A stretch of DNA of 64,000 nt, taken from contig NZ_CP104275.1 in NCBI RefSeq assembly GCF_025244925.1, positions 3,100,001 through 3,164,000 of the forward strand, written 5' to 3'. The notes beneath the pieces are model-generated. The model searched no databases, was not told where the DNA came from, and saw only the letters and a program-made list of their open reading frames with translations. How positions within the stretch are numbered: position 1 is the stretch's first letter; each line of letters begins with the position of its first letter. A program made the position numbers and the translations under genes. Positions 26,074 through 34,618 of this stretch are shown here, one piece after another. Origin of the DNA: Arthrobacter zhaoxinii. GTDB taxonomy: Bacteria > Actinomycetota > Actinomycetes > Actinomycetales > Micrococcaceae.

Positions 26074-27051
26074 CTAGCCTTTCAGCGAACCCTCCACGAG
26101 CGCAGTGGCGATACTGTCCGCATCCGCCTGCGCCGCCAGGTAGCGTTCGGCATCCAGTGCCGCCGAGCAGCCGGTGCCGGCTGCGGTGATGGCCTGCCGG
26201 TAGCGGTGGTCCACGGCGTCGCCGCACGCAAACACCCCGTCCAGGTTGGTCTGGGTGCTCGGGGCGGCCACTCTGATGTAGCCGTCCGGATCCAGCTCCA
26301 CCTGTCCGGCCAGCAGATCGGTGCGCGGGGCGTGGCCGATGGCCACGAAGATCCCCTGCACCGGCAGTTCGCGCGTTGCACCGGTGACGGTGTCCGTGAG
26401 CGTCATTCCGGTGACCTTGTCCGACCCGTGAATGGCGGTGACCTCGCTGTTGAACTCGAACCGTATCTTGGAATGGTCCCGTGCCCGCTGGGCCATGATG
26501 CGGGAGGCGCGCAGGGCGTCCCGGCGCACGACGACGGTCACCGAGTCCGCGAAGCGGGTCAGGAAGAGTGCTTCGTCCATGGCCGAATCCCCGCCTCCGA
26601 CCACCGCAATGTCCTGATTGCGGAAGAAGAAACCGTCGCAGGTGGCGCACCAGGAAATCCCCCGGCCGTTGAGCTGCTTTTCCTCCGGCAGCCCCAGCTC
26701 CTTGTAGACGGATCCGGTGGCGAGGATGACGCTGCGGGCCTTGTGGCTTTTCCCGCCGCCGGTGACCACGCGTTTGGTGTGCGTGCCCAGGTCCACCGAC
26801 ACGACGTCGTCGTACTCCACCAGTGCACCGAACTTCTCCGCCTGCCGGCGCAGGTTGTCCATGAGGTCCGGTCCCAGGACGCCGTCCGGGAAGCCCGGGA
26901 AGTTCTCCACTTCGGTGGTGTTCATCAACGCACCGCCGGCGGTCACGGAACCGGCGAGGATGCGCGGCTTCAACCCTGCGCGGGCTGCGTAGATTCCGGC
27001 CGTGTAACCCGCCGGTCCGGACCCGATGATGAGGACGGAATCAGTGCCCAT
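26074..27051 (-). CDS. trxB: Thioredoxin reductase
   Basis: A 325-residue flavoenzyme. FAD binding is by IIGSGPAGYTAGIYAARAG near the N-terminus, the redox-active pair is WCATC (about 139-142), NADPH binding by VVGGGDSAMDEALFL, and the C-terminal FAD motif FACGDAVDHRYRQAITAAGTGCSAALDAERYL. It reduces thioredoxin with NADPH. GAAGGG precedes the ATG. No thioredoxin gene is adjacent. It converges with mntH with only two bases between stops. Confidence 0.95.
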   Translation of the reverse strand: MGTDSVLIIGSGPAGYTAGIYAARAGLKPRILAGSVTAGGALMNTTEVENFPGFPDGVLGPDLMDNLRRQAEKFGALVEYDDVVSVDLGTHTKRVVTGGGKSHKARSVILATGSVYKELGLPEEKQLNGRGISWCATCDGFFFRNQDIAVVGGGDSAMDEALFLTRFADSVTVVVRRDALRASRIMAQRARDHSKIRFEFNSEVTAIHGSDKVTGMTLTDTVTGATRELPVQGIFVAIGHAPRTDLLAGQVELDPDGYIRVAAPSTQTNLDGVFACGDAVDHRYRQAITAAGTGCSAALDAERYLAAQADADSIATALVEGSLKG

Positions 27052-27156
27052 CTGCTTTTCCCTTCGCTGCGGCGTTCTTCAAGTCTGGCCGGGAGCGGGT
27101 TAGGGTCGGTACCCCGGGCGCGTTTAGCGATGCCGGAAACGGCAAAGGAGCCAGCA

Positions 27157-27681
27157 GTGTCAGCAGCACTCAAGAACATTCAGCTGATTCAGCTTCCCCG
27201 CGGAGTGATTGATGCGCTGGCCGCCGGGAATCTGCCCGCGGCCAACCAGGAGGCGCCGCTGGAACTGACCGAGCATTTTTCCCGGGACCGGCAGCCGCTG
27301 TGGCGGATGAGGAGCGCACAGCTGCGGGAGAATCCGGGCGATGCAGTCTGGATCACCCGGGCGATCTTTGACCCCGAAGTCGGACGGGCCGTGGGTCTGG
27401 CCGGTTTCCACGGGCCGCCGGATGAGGCAGGCATGGTGGAGGTGGGGTACTCCGTGGACCCGGCCTACCGTCGCCAGGGCTACGCCCGGGCCGCTTTGGA
27501 GGCGCTGCTGGCGGCGGCTGCCCGCGAACCGTCAATCCGGACCGTCCGCGCCACCATCAGCCCGGATAACAGCGTCTCCCGGCGGCTGGTGGAACAGTAC
27601 GGGTTCGCCGCCAACGGCGAGCAGTGGGATGACGAGGACGGGCTGGAGATTATTTACGAAGTGCCCGCCGGGGACAGCTGA
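27157..27681 (+). CDS. GNAT family N-acetyltransferase
   Basis: A 174-residue acetyltransferase. The acetyl-CoA loop is the RRQGYA segment (about 108-113) within VEVGYSVDPAYRRQGYARAAL, followed by the NSVSRRLVEQYGF motif near the C-terminus. I chose GTG 27157 because AAAGGAG lies 6 bases upstream. The frame is open far upstream, but that part is antisense to trxB. Substrate unknown. Confidence 0.83.
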   Translation: MSAALKNIQLIQLPRGVIDALAAGNLPAANQEAPLELTEHFSRDRQPLWRMRSAQLRENPGDAVWITRAIFDPEVGRAVGLAGFHGPPDEAGMVEVGYSVDPAYRRQGYARAALEALLAAAAREPSIRTVRATISPDNSVSRRLVEQYGFAANGEQWDDEDGLEIIYEVPAGDS

Positions 27682-27715
27682 GGCCGGTTCCCGGCGGGCA
27701 CTCGGGGTCCGCTGC

Positions 27716-28591
27716 TCAGCGGATGCGGGAACGGATCCGCAGCGCCGCCAGCAGGACGAAGACCACTACCATCGCCGCCAGGATAAACACCACGTACCCG
27801 GCGGATACCTCCCAGTTCCCCACCTGTGCAGTAATTCCGAAGATGTCCTGCACCGCGGCCACGGCGTCGGGCTGGTCCGTCACGGCGTCCATGGGTCCGG
27901 CGGTCATTTCCTGGCGCACCACCATGGAGGCCTGCATAAAGGGCAGCGCGCTGACGAAGTTCTTCACGCCCTCAGGGAAGGCACCCACGGGAATGTAGGA
28001 CCCGGCAGCGAAGCCGAGGATGGTGCCCACCAGCGTGGACAGTGCCGCGAAGGACCCCGGGGTGCGGACGAAGGTGACGATGAAGGCGCTGAGTGATCCG
28101 AAGGCGACGCAGCTGAGCACCAGGTAGCCGTAGGTGCGGGCCAGCTGACCCGCTGTGAGCACCACCCCGTCCACCGCGGCCAGGTATCCCAGGCTCACGG
28201 CCAGCACGATGGTGGTCATGATCAGCGCGACCGTGACAGTGGACAGCAGATACCCCAGGACCAGCTGCCCCCGGGTGATCGGTGACACCAGGAAGTCCCG
28301 GAAGCGCCCCGAAGCGGTGTCGTCCACAATCACGTTCACGGCGGCGAGCCCCGTGGTGATCGCGGTGATTCCCACGATCCCGGCGAACATCCATGCGTCC
28401 ACCAGGCCCTTGACGTCCTCCTCGGCGGCCTGCGGAAACATTTCCTCCAGGCCCTCGGTCTGCTGGTTGCCCAGGAACAGGGTGTAGAGCAGGAACAGGA
28501 CCAGCGCGCCGAGGAGGGAAAAGAACAGGTTCAGCCGGTCACGGAAGTACAGGCGCAGGTTCCGGCCGGTGATATCCAGGACTACGTTCAT
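27716..28591 (-). CDS. ABC-2 type exporter, permease subunit
   Basis: A 291-residue permease with six hydrophobic segments: one near the N-terminus, then LVDAWMFAGIVGITAITTGLAAVNV, and further segments to the C-terminus. The pattern is that of ABC-2 drug/antibiotic exporters (DrrB/NodJ type). Its ATG overlaps the stop of the ATPase gene (ATGA), so the two are translationally coupled. Confidence 0.88.
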   Translation of the reverse strand: MNVVLDITGRNLRLYFRDRLNLFFSLLGALVLFLLYTLFLGNQQTEGLEEMFPQAAEEDVKGLVDAWMFAGIVGITAITTGLAAVNVIVDDTASGRFRDFLVSPITRGQLVLGYLLSTVTVALIMTTIVLAVSLGYLAAVDGVVLTAGQLARTYGYLVLSCVAFGSLSAFIVTFVRTPGSFAALSTLVGTILGFAAGSYIPVGAFPEGVKNFVSALPFMQASMVVRQEMTAGPMDAVTDQPDAVAAVQDIFGITAQVGNWEVSAGYVVFILAAMVVVFVLLAALRIRSRIR

Positions 28592-29517
28592 GCTGCTTCC
28601 CCCTGCCGGCCGGTGAGGGCCAGAAAAACGTCATCCATGGTTCCGTGGCGGAATTCGAAGTCCAGCACGCTGTCGCCGTGCGCCGCGAGGAGGCGGCGGG
28701 CGGTGTCGGAGCGGTCCACCCGCAGCCGCAGCACGTTGCCGTCCGATCCGGCGACGTCGACCCCGGCGTCGCGGGCGAGGCCGGCAAGCGCCTGCGGTTC
28801 GGCGGAGGTGATGGAGAGGATGCTGCTGCTGTATTGGGCCCGCAGCGTGGTGGGCGTACCGTCGGCGACGATCTTTCCCTTCTCAATCACGCAGACCCGG
28901 TCCGCTTCCTCGGTCTCCTCCATGTAATGGGTGGTGAGGAAGACCGTGAGTCCGTGATTTTCGCGCAGGTCATGGATGGTGGACCAGACCAGGGCCCGGC
29001 TGCCCGGATCCAGGCCGGCTGTGGGTTCGTCCAGGAAGATGATCGACGGCGAGTGCAGCAGCGCGCGGGCGATGTCCACCCGGCGTCGTTCCCCGCCGGA
29101 ATAGGTGGCATAACGCCGGTCGAGGAAGTCGCCCAGACCAACCAGCCGGCCCAGCTCGTCAATGCGGGCATCATTGGCAGCCTTGTCCGGTGAGTAGAAC
29201 CGTGCCCGGGTCTGAAGGTTTTCCCTTCCGGTGAGAATGGGATCCAGCAGTGAATCCTGGAACACCACGCCGATGGCTTCGCGGACGCCGCCTCCGCTGC
29301 CGCGTACGTCGTGCCCCGCCACCTCGACAGTGCCGGCGTCGAACGGGAGCACGGTGGTCAGGCAGGAAATGGTGGTGGACTTCCCGGCGCCGTTGGCCCC
29401 CAGGAAGGCAAACACGCTTCCTGCCTCGACTTCGAAGGACAGGTCGTCCACGGCGGCCACACGGCCGAACCGTTTGGTCAGTCCCCGGACGGAGATTGCG
29501 GCGTCCGTAGTTCCCAT
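28588..29517 (-). CDS. ABC-2 type exporter, ATP-binding subunit
   Basis: A 309-residue ATPase of the DrrA/CcmA type. Walker A is GANGAGKST (about 39-47), the signature is YSGGERRRVDIARAL, Walker B SIIFLDEPTAGLD and the switch histidine lies in TTHYMEE. The C-terminal 80 residues form the extra domain common in drug exporters. With the permease it should export a hydrophobic compound. No regulator is adjacent, so the substrate is unknown. Confidence 0.92.
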   Translation of the reverse strand: MGTTDAAISVRGLTKRFGRVAAVDDLSFEVEAGSVFAFLGANGAGKSTTISCLTTVLPFDAGTVEVAGHDVRGSGGGVREAIGVVFQDSLLDPILTGRENLQTRARFYSPDKAANDARIDELGRLVGLGDFLDRRYATYSGGERRRVDIARALLHSPSIIFLDEPTAGLDPGSRALVWSTIHDLRENHGLTVFLTTHYMEETEEADRVCVIEKGKIVADGTPTTLRAQYSSSILSITSAEPQALAGLARDAGVDVAGSDGNVLRLRVDRSDTARRLLAAHGDSVLDFEFRHGTMDDVFLALTGRQGEAA

Positions 29518-29541
29518 TTAGCTCCCCTAGCTTTTGCGGGT

Positions 29542-30087
29542 CTATGCGTCCAGGAGCAGGTCGTCGAATTCCAACGGAGTCACTGTGTTGTTCTCCCAGT
29601 CCGAGCGAAGTATCGCATAGGCCACGGAGGCAAGCCGGGACCCATCCGCCGTCGGCCACGCCTGCCGGTAGTGCGCTTCCTTGACGAACCCGGCGCGCAG
29701 GAAGGTCTTGCGCATGGCGATGTTGTCTTCCCGGGTTTGGCCTTCGAACCGGACGATGTCCGGCAGTTCGGTGAAGGCAAGCCGGCACAGGGCCCGCACG
29801 ACGCCGGTGCCCAGGCCGCGGCCCCGGTGGTCTTCCGCCAGACGGAGGTCAAAGTCGACGTTCTCGTCGGTCAGTCCCGCCAGGACTGCCAGCCCAATGT
29901 CTTCGCCGTCGTGCTGCACCCAGTAGCCCTGGGATTCCCCGCTCCAGAAGTGCCCCTCCGCCACCCGCTGGTTTGCGGAGGACTCGCCGGGGGCCGGATT
30001 CACGTGGAAGGGAAACCGGTTGGAGGCCAGGAACGCTGCGACCGCCCCGGCGTCATCGGGCGTCATGCTGCGGAAGGTGATGGTCAT
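29542..30087 (-). CDS. GNAT family N-acetyltransferase
   Basis: A 181-residue acetyltransferase with a RimJ/RimL-like layout. The acetyl-CoA motif is DHRGRGLGTGVVRAL (about 90-104), followed by IVRFEGQTREDNIAMRKTFLRAGF, where a second conserved stretch lies. I place the start at the internal ATG at 30087 (MTITFRSMTPDDAGAV), which gives a normal GNAT beginning. Substrate unknown. Confidence 0.82.
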   Translation of the reverse strand: MTITFRSMTPDDAGAVAAFLASNRFPFHVNPAPGESSANQRVAEGHFWSGESQGYWVQHDGEDIGLAVLAGLTDENVDFDLRLAEDHRGRGLGTGVVRALCRLAFTELPDIVRFEGQTREDNIAMRKTFLRAGFVKEAHYRQAWPTADGSRLASVAYAILRSDWENNTVTPLEFDDLLLDA

Positions 30088-30158
30088 GCCGGGAAGTGTA
30101 GTCTGCGGGCGTAACGCTGCCGAGAAGCCCGCCCCGCGCCGTCCCGACAAAGCAAAAA

Positions 30159-30176
30159 CCCCCGGCTTCCCGGGGG
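30159..30176 (-). terminator. Terminator after tRNA-Ala
   Basis: CCCCCGG and CCGGGGG form a 7-bp stem with a 4-base loop. It is flanked by five A on one side and four T on the other, so it can act in both directions. It lies 9 bases beyond the tRNA 3' end. Confidence 0.8.
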
Positions 30177-30184
30177 TTTTCCTG

Positions 30185-30257
30185 TGGAGCTTAGGGGAAT
30201 CGAACCCCTGACCTTTTCATTGCGAACGAAACGCTCTACCAACTGAGCTAAAGCCCC
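30185..30257 (-). tRNA. tRNA-Ala (anticodon CGC)
   Basis: The minus strand folds as a 73-base cloverleaf. The acceptor stem is GGGGCTT paired with AAGCTCC, the D-arm is GCTCAGTTGGTAGAGC, the anticodon loop TTCGCAA gives CGC, and the T-arm contains GGTTCGATTCC. CCA is not encoded. It reads GCG alanine codons, which are common in this GC-rich genome. Confidence 0.95.
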
Positions 30258-30466
30258 GGAACTGCACCGCGCGGCGTCGGACCGTGGTCCAACCGAAACC
30301 GAACAACCGGCCCCGCCAGGCTACACCGATTCTAATCACGCTCTTCGGCCCGCGCCAAACCCCCGGCTCCCTTGGAATGCCTCCCCGCCCTCGCTACGGT
30401 CGGGGAACCGGCACGGCCAGCCAGGGAAAACGGTCCTGCCAAATGCCCCGGAACCAAGGAGGACCC

Positions 30467-30871
30467 ATGGCCCTGATGACCGAAATGCTTGAGAACCGTC
30501 CCGGCGGACCCCGCACCCCGGACCCGCGGCTCCTGGCCGAGTGCCTGCGGGCCTGCGCGGAATGCGCCCAGGTGTGCAATGCCTGTGCGGATGCCTGCCT
30601 TGCTGAAGAGATGGTGGCGGATCTGGCCGACTGCATCCGCATCGATCTGGACTGCGCCGGGATCTGCGCAACCACCTCCGCGGTGTTGTCCCGGACAGGG
30701 ACCACGGGTCCGGCGACCGCGAGCCTGCTGCACGCGTGCATCGCGGCCTGCGCTGCCTGCGCCGAGGAATGCCAGCAGCACGCCTCCATGCACCAGCATT
30801 GCCGGATCTGTGCGGAAGCCTGCCGGCGCTGCCTCAATGCCTGCGAAAAGCTCCTACTCTCGCTCGGCTAG
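30467..30871 (+). CDS. Cys-rich four-helix copper-storage-like protein (Csp family)
   Basis: A 134-residue helical protein with 18 cysteines, mostly in CxxC or CxxxC spacing along predicted helices (for example AECLRACAECAQVCNACADA and RICAEACRRCLNACEK), plus histidines. This is the pattern of Csp proteins, which hold many Cu(I) ions in the core of a four-helix bundle. It has no signal peptide, so it resembles the cytosolic Csp3 type. AAGGAGG is well placed before the ATG. Function is inferred from pattern only. Confidence 0.85.
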   Translation: MALMTEMLENRPGGPRTPDPRLLAECLRACAECAQVCNACADACLAEEMVADLADCIRIDLDCAGICATTSAVLSRTGTTGPATASLLHACIAACAACAEECQQHASMHQHCRICAEACRRCLNACEKLLLSLG

Positions 30872-30886
30872 CACGGACTCCCGGCC

Positions 30887-31402
30887 TCACGCCGCCTGCG
30901 CCAGCACCATGCCCCGGACGTAGGCCGCCTGCCCCACATGCTCCAGACAGTCGGCCAGGGTGCTCACCAGCCGTACGCCCAGCGTCACCGGCGGGTCCCA
31001 GGCCCGGTCCACAATCTGCTCCAGGTCCTCGCCCGACAGGCCCGAGACGAAGGCCGCGGTGCGGGAGTGCACGTCCCCGTAATAGCCCACCAGCAGCTCC
31101 GCGGACTCCACTTGGACCTGTGCCACCTGCTCGGAGGTGTGCCCGTACCCGGTGTCCTCCACCGCGAGCGGCAGCCCCACCCGTTCCGCCCAGCCGTTGG
31201 CGGTCCAGACCTGTTCCTGCCCGGCCACCTCGGCAACCTGATAATCCTCCACGCGGGACAAATGCCAGATCAGCCAGGAAACGGAGTTTCCGTCCGGATA
31301 GGGACGGTGGTTGAGGGTTCCGGCGTCGAGGTTGTTCACGGCCCGGCGGACGGCGCTGGGCAACCGCCCGAAGGCATCAACAAGAAGATCGCTCTGGTTC
31401 AT
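30887..31402 (-). CDS. DinB-like (DUF664 type) protein
   Basis: A 171-residue four-helix protein of the DinB/YfiT superfamily. Candidate metal ligands are His in WLIWHLSRVEDYQ (about 47) and in CLEHVGQAAYVRG (about 159), with another in GYGHTSEQV. Relatives include mycothiol-dependent enzymes and metal-dependent hydrolases. The ATG at 31402 follows GAGGAA; the frame upstream is not protein-like. Confidence 0.82.
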   Translation of the reverse strand: MNQSDLLVDAFGRLPSAVRRAVNNLDAGTLNHRPYPDGNSVSWLIWHLSRVEDYQVAEVAGQEQVWTANGWAERVGLPLAVEDTGYGHTSEQVAQVQVESAELLVGYYGDVHSRTAAFVSGLSGEDLEQIVDRAWDPPVTLGVRLVSTLADCLEHVGQAAYVRGMVLAQAA

Positions 31403-31546
31403 GGCGGCAGGTTCCTCGGGGTCGGCGGCACGGTTTCGCCATCTTTTCACGGTGGCCGGGGTCCGGGAAGAGCCGTTTCGGTGCCAAAGCAGAAAACCCG
31501 GGACGGAGCGGTTCCATTGACGGCGTGCGGTCCTAAAATTGCTCGC

Positions 31547-31771
31547 ATGAGCTGGACAGACGAACGTCCCGCATGGCTTCCGCCCATCCCGCCACCGCAC
31601 CGCGGCCAGGTCCGGATTGTCCTGGGAATGATCCTGGTCTGCAGTGCCATGCTGACCAGCCTGGTGGTCGCCGCCTTCGGGGCCCTGCTGAGCATGTACA
31701 TTCTGTGGCCGCTGGCCGGCGGGCTGCTGCTGCTTATGTCCGGGCTGCTCAGCCGCCGCCGCGGCGCGTAG
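31547..31771 (+). CDS. Small two-helix membrane protein, function unknown
   Basis: A 74-residue protein: a proline-rich N-terminus (ERPAWLPPIPPPHRG), two hydrophobic helices (about 23-45 and 47-66) and a basic end SRRRGA. It is divergent from the DinB-like gene. No known family recognised and no strong ribosome binding site. Confidence 0.55.
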   Translation: MSWTDERPAWLPPIPPPHRGQVRIVLGMILVCSAMLTSLVVAAFGALLSMYILWPLAGGLLLLMSGLLSRRRGA

Positions 31772-31835
31772 CGGCACGTCCCGGGGCCTGGCTCCGCGGC
31801 ATGGGTGCGGGCCGGCCTGCGCTTAGGATTGGCCC

Positions 31836-32552
31836 ATGACACCCCCCGAACCCACCGGTGCCGGTTCCCAGTCCCAGACCCTCTCCCGCGGAATCCGGGC
31901 GCTGGAACTCCTCGCCGAAGCGGAGAACCCGCTGAGCATCGCCGAGCTCTCCGAAGGACTCGGGGTACACCGTTCCATCGCCTACCGGATCCTGCGCACG
32001 CTGGAGTCCCATTCGCTGGTGATGCGCGACGACGCCGGCCGGGTTTCGGCCGCACCCGGCCTTGCGGCGCTGGCCCGGGGCGTCTCGCGGGACCTGCAGT
32101 CGGCGGCCCTGCCCGAGCTCAGCATCCTGGCCAACGAGCTGTCCATGACGGCCTTCGTTGCCGTCTGGGACCGGCAGAACTGTGTCACCCTGATGACGGT
32201 GGAGCCCACCCACAGCCGCACGGCCCTGATCCAGCGCCCGGGCACCCGCCACTCCTTCACCGCCGGCGCGCCGGGCATCGCCATCCAGTCCGCGATGACC
32301 GAGGACCAGTGGGACCGGCTGGCCCCCGGCCAGAAATACCGCAGCGAAAGCCGGACCGCCCGCGAGCGCGGCTATGCCGTGAGCCACAACGAGGTCATCG
32401 AAGGAGTCTCCGCTGTCGCGGCACCCGTGACGGCCTCCGGCCAGCTGCCCGCCGCCGTGTCCGTGGTCTATTTCGGCTCCGGCAAAGACGAAGACGCCAT
32501 GGGGCTCCGCCTGGCCGAAACCGCCCGGCGGATCGAAGCCGCGCTCCGCTAG
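31836..32552 (+). CDS. IclR family transcription regulator
   Basis: A 238-residue regulator. The N-terminal winged helix (about 12-75: LSRGIRALELLAEAENPLSIAELSEGLGVHRSIAYRILRTL) is followed by the IclR effector domain (about 85-238). The effector and target are unknown. It lies upstream of the metal ATPase on the same strand with an 85-base gap, but a link is not evident. It is not next to the purine genes, which IclR proteins often control in actinobacteria. Confidence 0.9.
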   Translation: MTPPEPTGAGSQSQTLSRGIRALELLAEAENPLSIAELSEGLGVHRSIAYRILRTLESHSLVMRDDAGRVSAAPGLAALARGVSRDLQSAALPELSILANELSMTAFVAVWDRQNCVTLMTVEPTHSRTALIQRPGTRHSFTAGAPGIAIQSAMTEDQWDRLAPGQKYRSESRTARERGYAVSHNEVIEGVSAVAAPVTASGQLPAAVSVVYFGSGKDEDAMGLRLAETARRIEAALR

Positions 32553-32581
32553 AACGACGGCGGCGCCCCGCACCCCGGATG

Positions 32582-32600
32582 TTAGGCAAGGTTTGTCTTG
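32582..32600 (+). promoter_or_regulatory. Weak iron-box-like sequence before the metal ATPase
   Basis: TTAGGCAAGGTTTGTCTTG matches the DtxR/IdeR consensus TTAGGTTAGGCTAACCTAA at 11 of 19 positions and contains GCAAG/CTTGC as an inverted pair. It ends 38 bases before the ATPase ATG. The match is modest. Confidence 0.3.
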
Positions 32601-32637
32601 CTGGAAACTGCTCGGCAGCAGGCTTAAAACGGAAAGC

Positions 32638-34608
32638 ATGTGGAGGAGGATTCGGGGCGCGGTGCGCCGTTATCCGCTGGTGTTCACCACGGTGCTGGTG
32701 GGCCTGGCGGTCCTTACCCTGCAGGCGGCCGGCGCCGGACCCGCCGCGGCCTGGACCGCAGGTCTGTATGCGGGTGCCGTGGCGCTGAAGACCGCCGCGG
32801 AAATGCTCCGGAACATCCGTGCCGGGAACTGGGGGCTGGACATCCTGGCCGTCATCGCCATCCTCAGCACCGTCGTCGTCGGTGAATACCTGGCCGCGCT
32901 GATCATTGTCCTGATGCTCTCCGGCGGGGAAGCACTGGAGGACTATGCGGCCGGCCGGGCACGGGGTGAGCTTGATGCCCTGCTGAACCGGGCGCCGCAG
33001 GTTGCGCACCGGCTGCCGTCCCAAGCCGGCGGGTCGCTGCCCGGGAACCGGCGCATCCCCCGGGGTGCGGCGGAAGACATTCCGGCCACCGAGGTGGCTC
33101 CCGGGGACATCCTGCTGATCAAGCCGGCCGAAGTGGTGCCGGTGGACGGCGTCCTGCTGGATCCCGCGGCGGAGTTTGACGAATCCTCCCTCACCGGCGA
33201 GCCCCTCCCGGTGGCTCGCAAGGCCGGAGCCACGGTGATGAGCGGTTCCGTTAACGGCGCCCATGCGGTTTCCCTCCGCGCCACGGCGACGACGGCGGAC
33301 AGCCAGTACCAGCGCATCGTGGCCCTGGTGCGGGAGGCCTCGGCATCGCGTGCTCCCCTGGTCCGGCTGGCGGACCGGTTTGCCGTCCCCTTCACCCTCG
33401 TGTCGCTGCTGATCGCCGGCACCGCCTGGGCCGTCTCCGGCGATCCGGTCCGGTTTGCCGAGGTACTGGTGCTGGCCACACCCTGCCCGCTGCTGATCGC
33501 CGCTCCGGTGGCCTTCGTGGGCGGCATGAGCCGGGCGGCCCGCAGCGGCATCATCGTCAAGGGCGGGGCGGTGCTGGAGCAGCTGGCGCGGGCCCGGAGC
33601 GCTGCCTTCGATAAGACCGGAACCCTGACCTACGGCCGGCCCGGGCTTGTGTCAGTGAATCCGGCGCCCGGCTTCAGCCCGGACGAACTCCTGTCACTGG
33701 CAGCCTCCGCCGAGCAGTATTCCTCCCACGTCCTGGCCGCCTCGGTCCTGGCCGCCGCCCGGAACCGGGGGCTGCAGCCGGCTCCTGCCGACACGGCGCA
33801 GGAGGTCACCGCCAACGGCGTCGAAGCGCTCATCGGGGGCCGGACCGTCCGGATCGGGAAGCACCGCTTCATCGCTGAAACGGACCCGCAGGTGCCTTCC
33901 GCGGACCTCTCCCCCGGGCAGATGGTGGTGTATCTCAGTGTGGACGGCCGGTTCGCCGGCACCCTGGTGATGAGCGACGCCGCCCGCACGAATGCAGCCG
34001 CCACCCTGACGCAGCTGCACGGACTGGGGATCCGCGACACAGTGATGCTCACCGGCGACGGCCCGGCCACCGCGCGGGCCATCGGCAACACGGTGGGAAT
34101 CACGGATGTACGCGCCGGGCTGCTTCCGGAGGACAAGGTGCGCGCCGTCGCAGCCCTGCCGCTGCGTCCGGTGGTGATGGTGGGCGACGGCGTCAATGAC
34201 GCACCGGTGCTGGCGGCGGCCGACGTCGGCATCGCCATGGGTGCACGGGGTTCCACGGCCGCCAGCGAGTCCGCCGACGTCGTGATCATGGCCGACGATG
34301 TTTCCAAGGTGGCCACCGCGGTGGAAATCGGCCTGCGAACGATGCAGGTGGCGCTGGGCAGCATCCGGCTCGGCATTGTCCTGAGCCTGGCCCTGATGCT
34401 GGTGGCGTCCTTCGGTTACATTCCGGCGGTCGCCGGTGCCCTGACCCAGGAACTGGTGGATCTGGCCGCCATCCTCAACGCCCTGCGTGCCCTTCACGGG
34501 TCGGGACGCCGGCCGTCCCGCCCCGCACGGCGGCAGGGGCGAAGGCGAACAGGGATAATGGACACTGGCCGGCGTCCATGCCCGGCCGATGACGGGTTTA
34601 AACGCTAG
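32638..34608 (+). CDS. P1B-type heavy-metal ATPase with TPCP motif
   Basis: A 656-residue P-type ATPase with the TGE loop SSLTGEPLPV, the phosphorylation site AAFDKTGTLTYG and the hinge GDGVNDAPVLAAADVGIAMG. The metal site helix reads LATPCPLLIAAPV, that is TPC rather than the CPC of copper/zinc pumps, and the C-terminal helix region has TQELVDLAAILNALRAL. This matches the P1B-5-like group, linked to Fe2+/Ni2+ export. There is no N-terminal metal-binding domain and no hemerythrin tail. The usual HP of the nucleotide domain is HV (YSSHVLA). A TTG at 32593 could add 15 residues. Confidence 0.85.
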   Translation: MWRRIRGAVRRYPLVFTTVLVGLAVLTLQAAGAGPAAAWTAGLYAGAVALKTAAEMLRNIRAGNWGLDILAVIAILSTVVVGEYLAALIIVLMLSGGEALEDYAAGRARGELDALLNRAPQVAHRLPSQAGGSLPGNRRIPRGAAEDIPATEVAPGDILLIKPAEVVPVDGVLLDPAAEFDESSLTGEPLPVARKAGATVMSGSVNGAHAVSLRATATTADSQYQRIVALVREASASRAPLVRLADRFAVPFTLVSLLIAGTAWAVSGDPVRFAEVLVLATPCPLLIAAPVAFVGGMSRAARSGIIVKGGAVLEQLARARSAAFDKTGTLTYGRPGLVSVNPAPGFSPDELLSLAASAEQYSSHVLAASVLAAARNRGLQPAPADTAQEVTANGVEALIGGRTVRIGKHRFIAETDPQVPSADLSPGQMVVYLSVDGRFAGTLVMSDAARTNAAATLTQLHGLGIRDTVMLTGDGPATARAIGNTVGITDVRAGLLPEDKVRAVAALPLRPVVMVGDGVNDAPVLAAADVGIAMGARGSTAASESADVVIMADDVSKVATAVEIGLRTMQVALGSIRLGIVLSLALMLVASFGYIPAVAGALTQELVDLAAILNALRALHGSGRRPSRPARRQGRRRTGIMDTGRRPCPADDGFKR

Positions 34609-34618
34609 GGGAATGTCC

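Noticed and set aside
24776..26650. 624-codon open frame on the - strand
   Set aside because: It runs opposite to mntH and part of trxB. The translation is rich in His/Gln/Gly/Arg, typical of antisense frames in GC-rich DNA.
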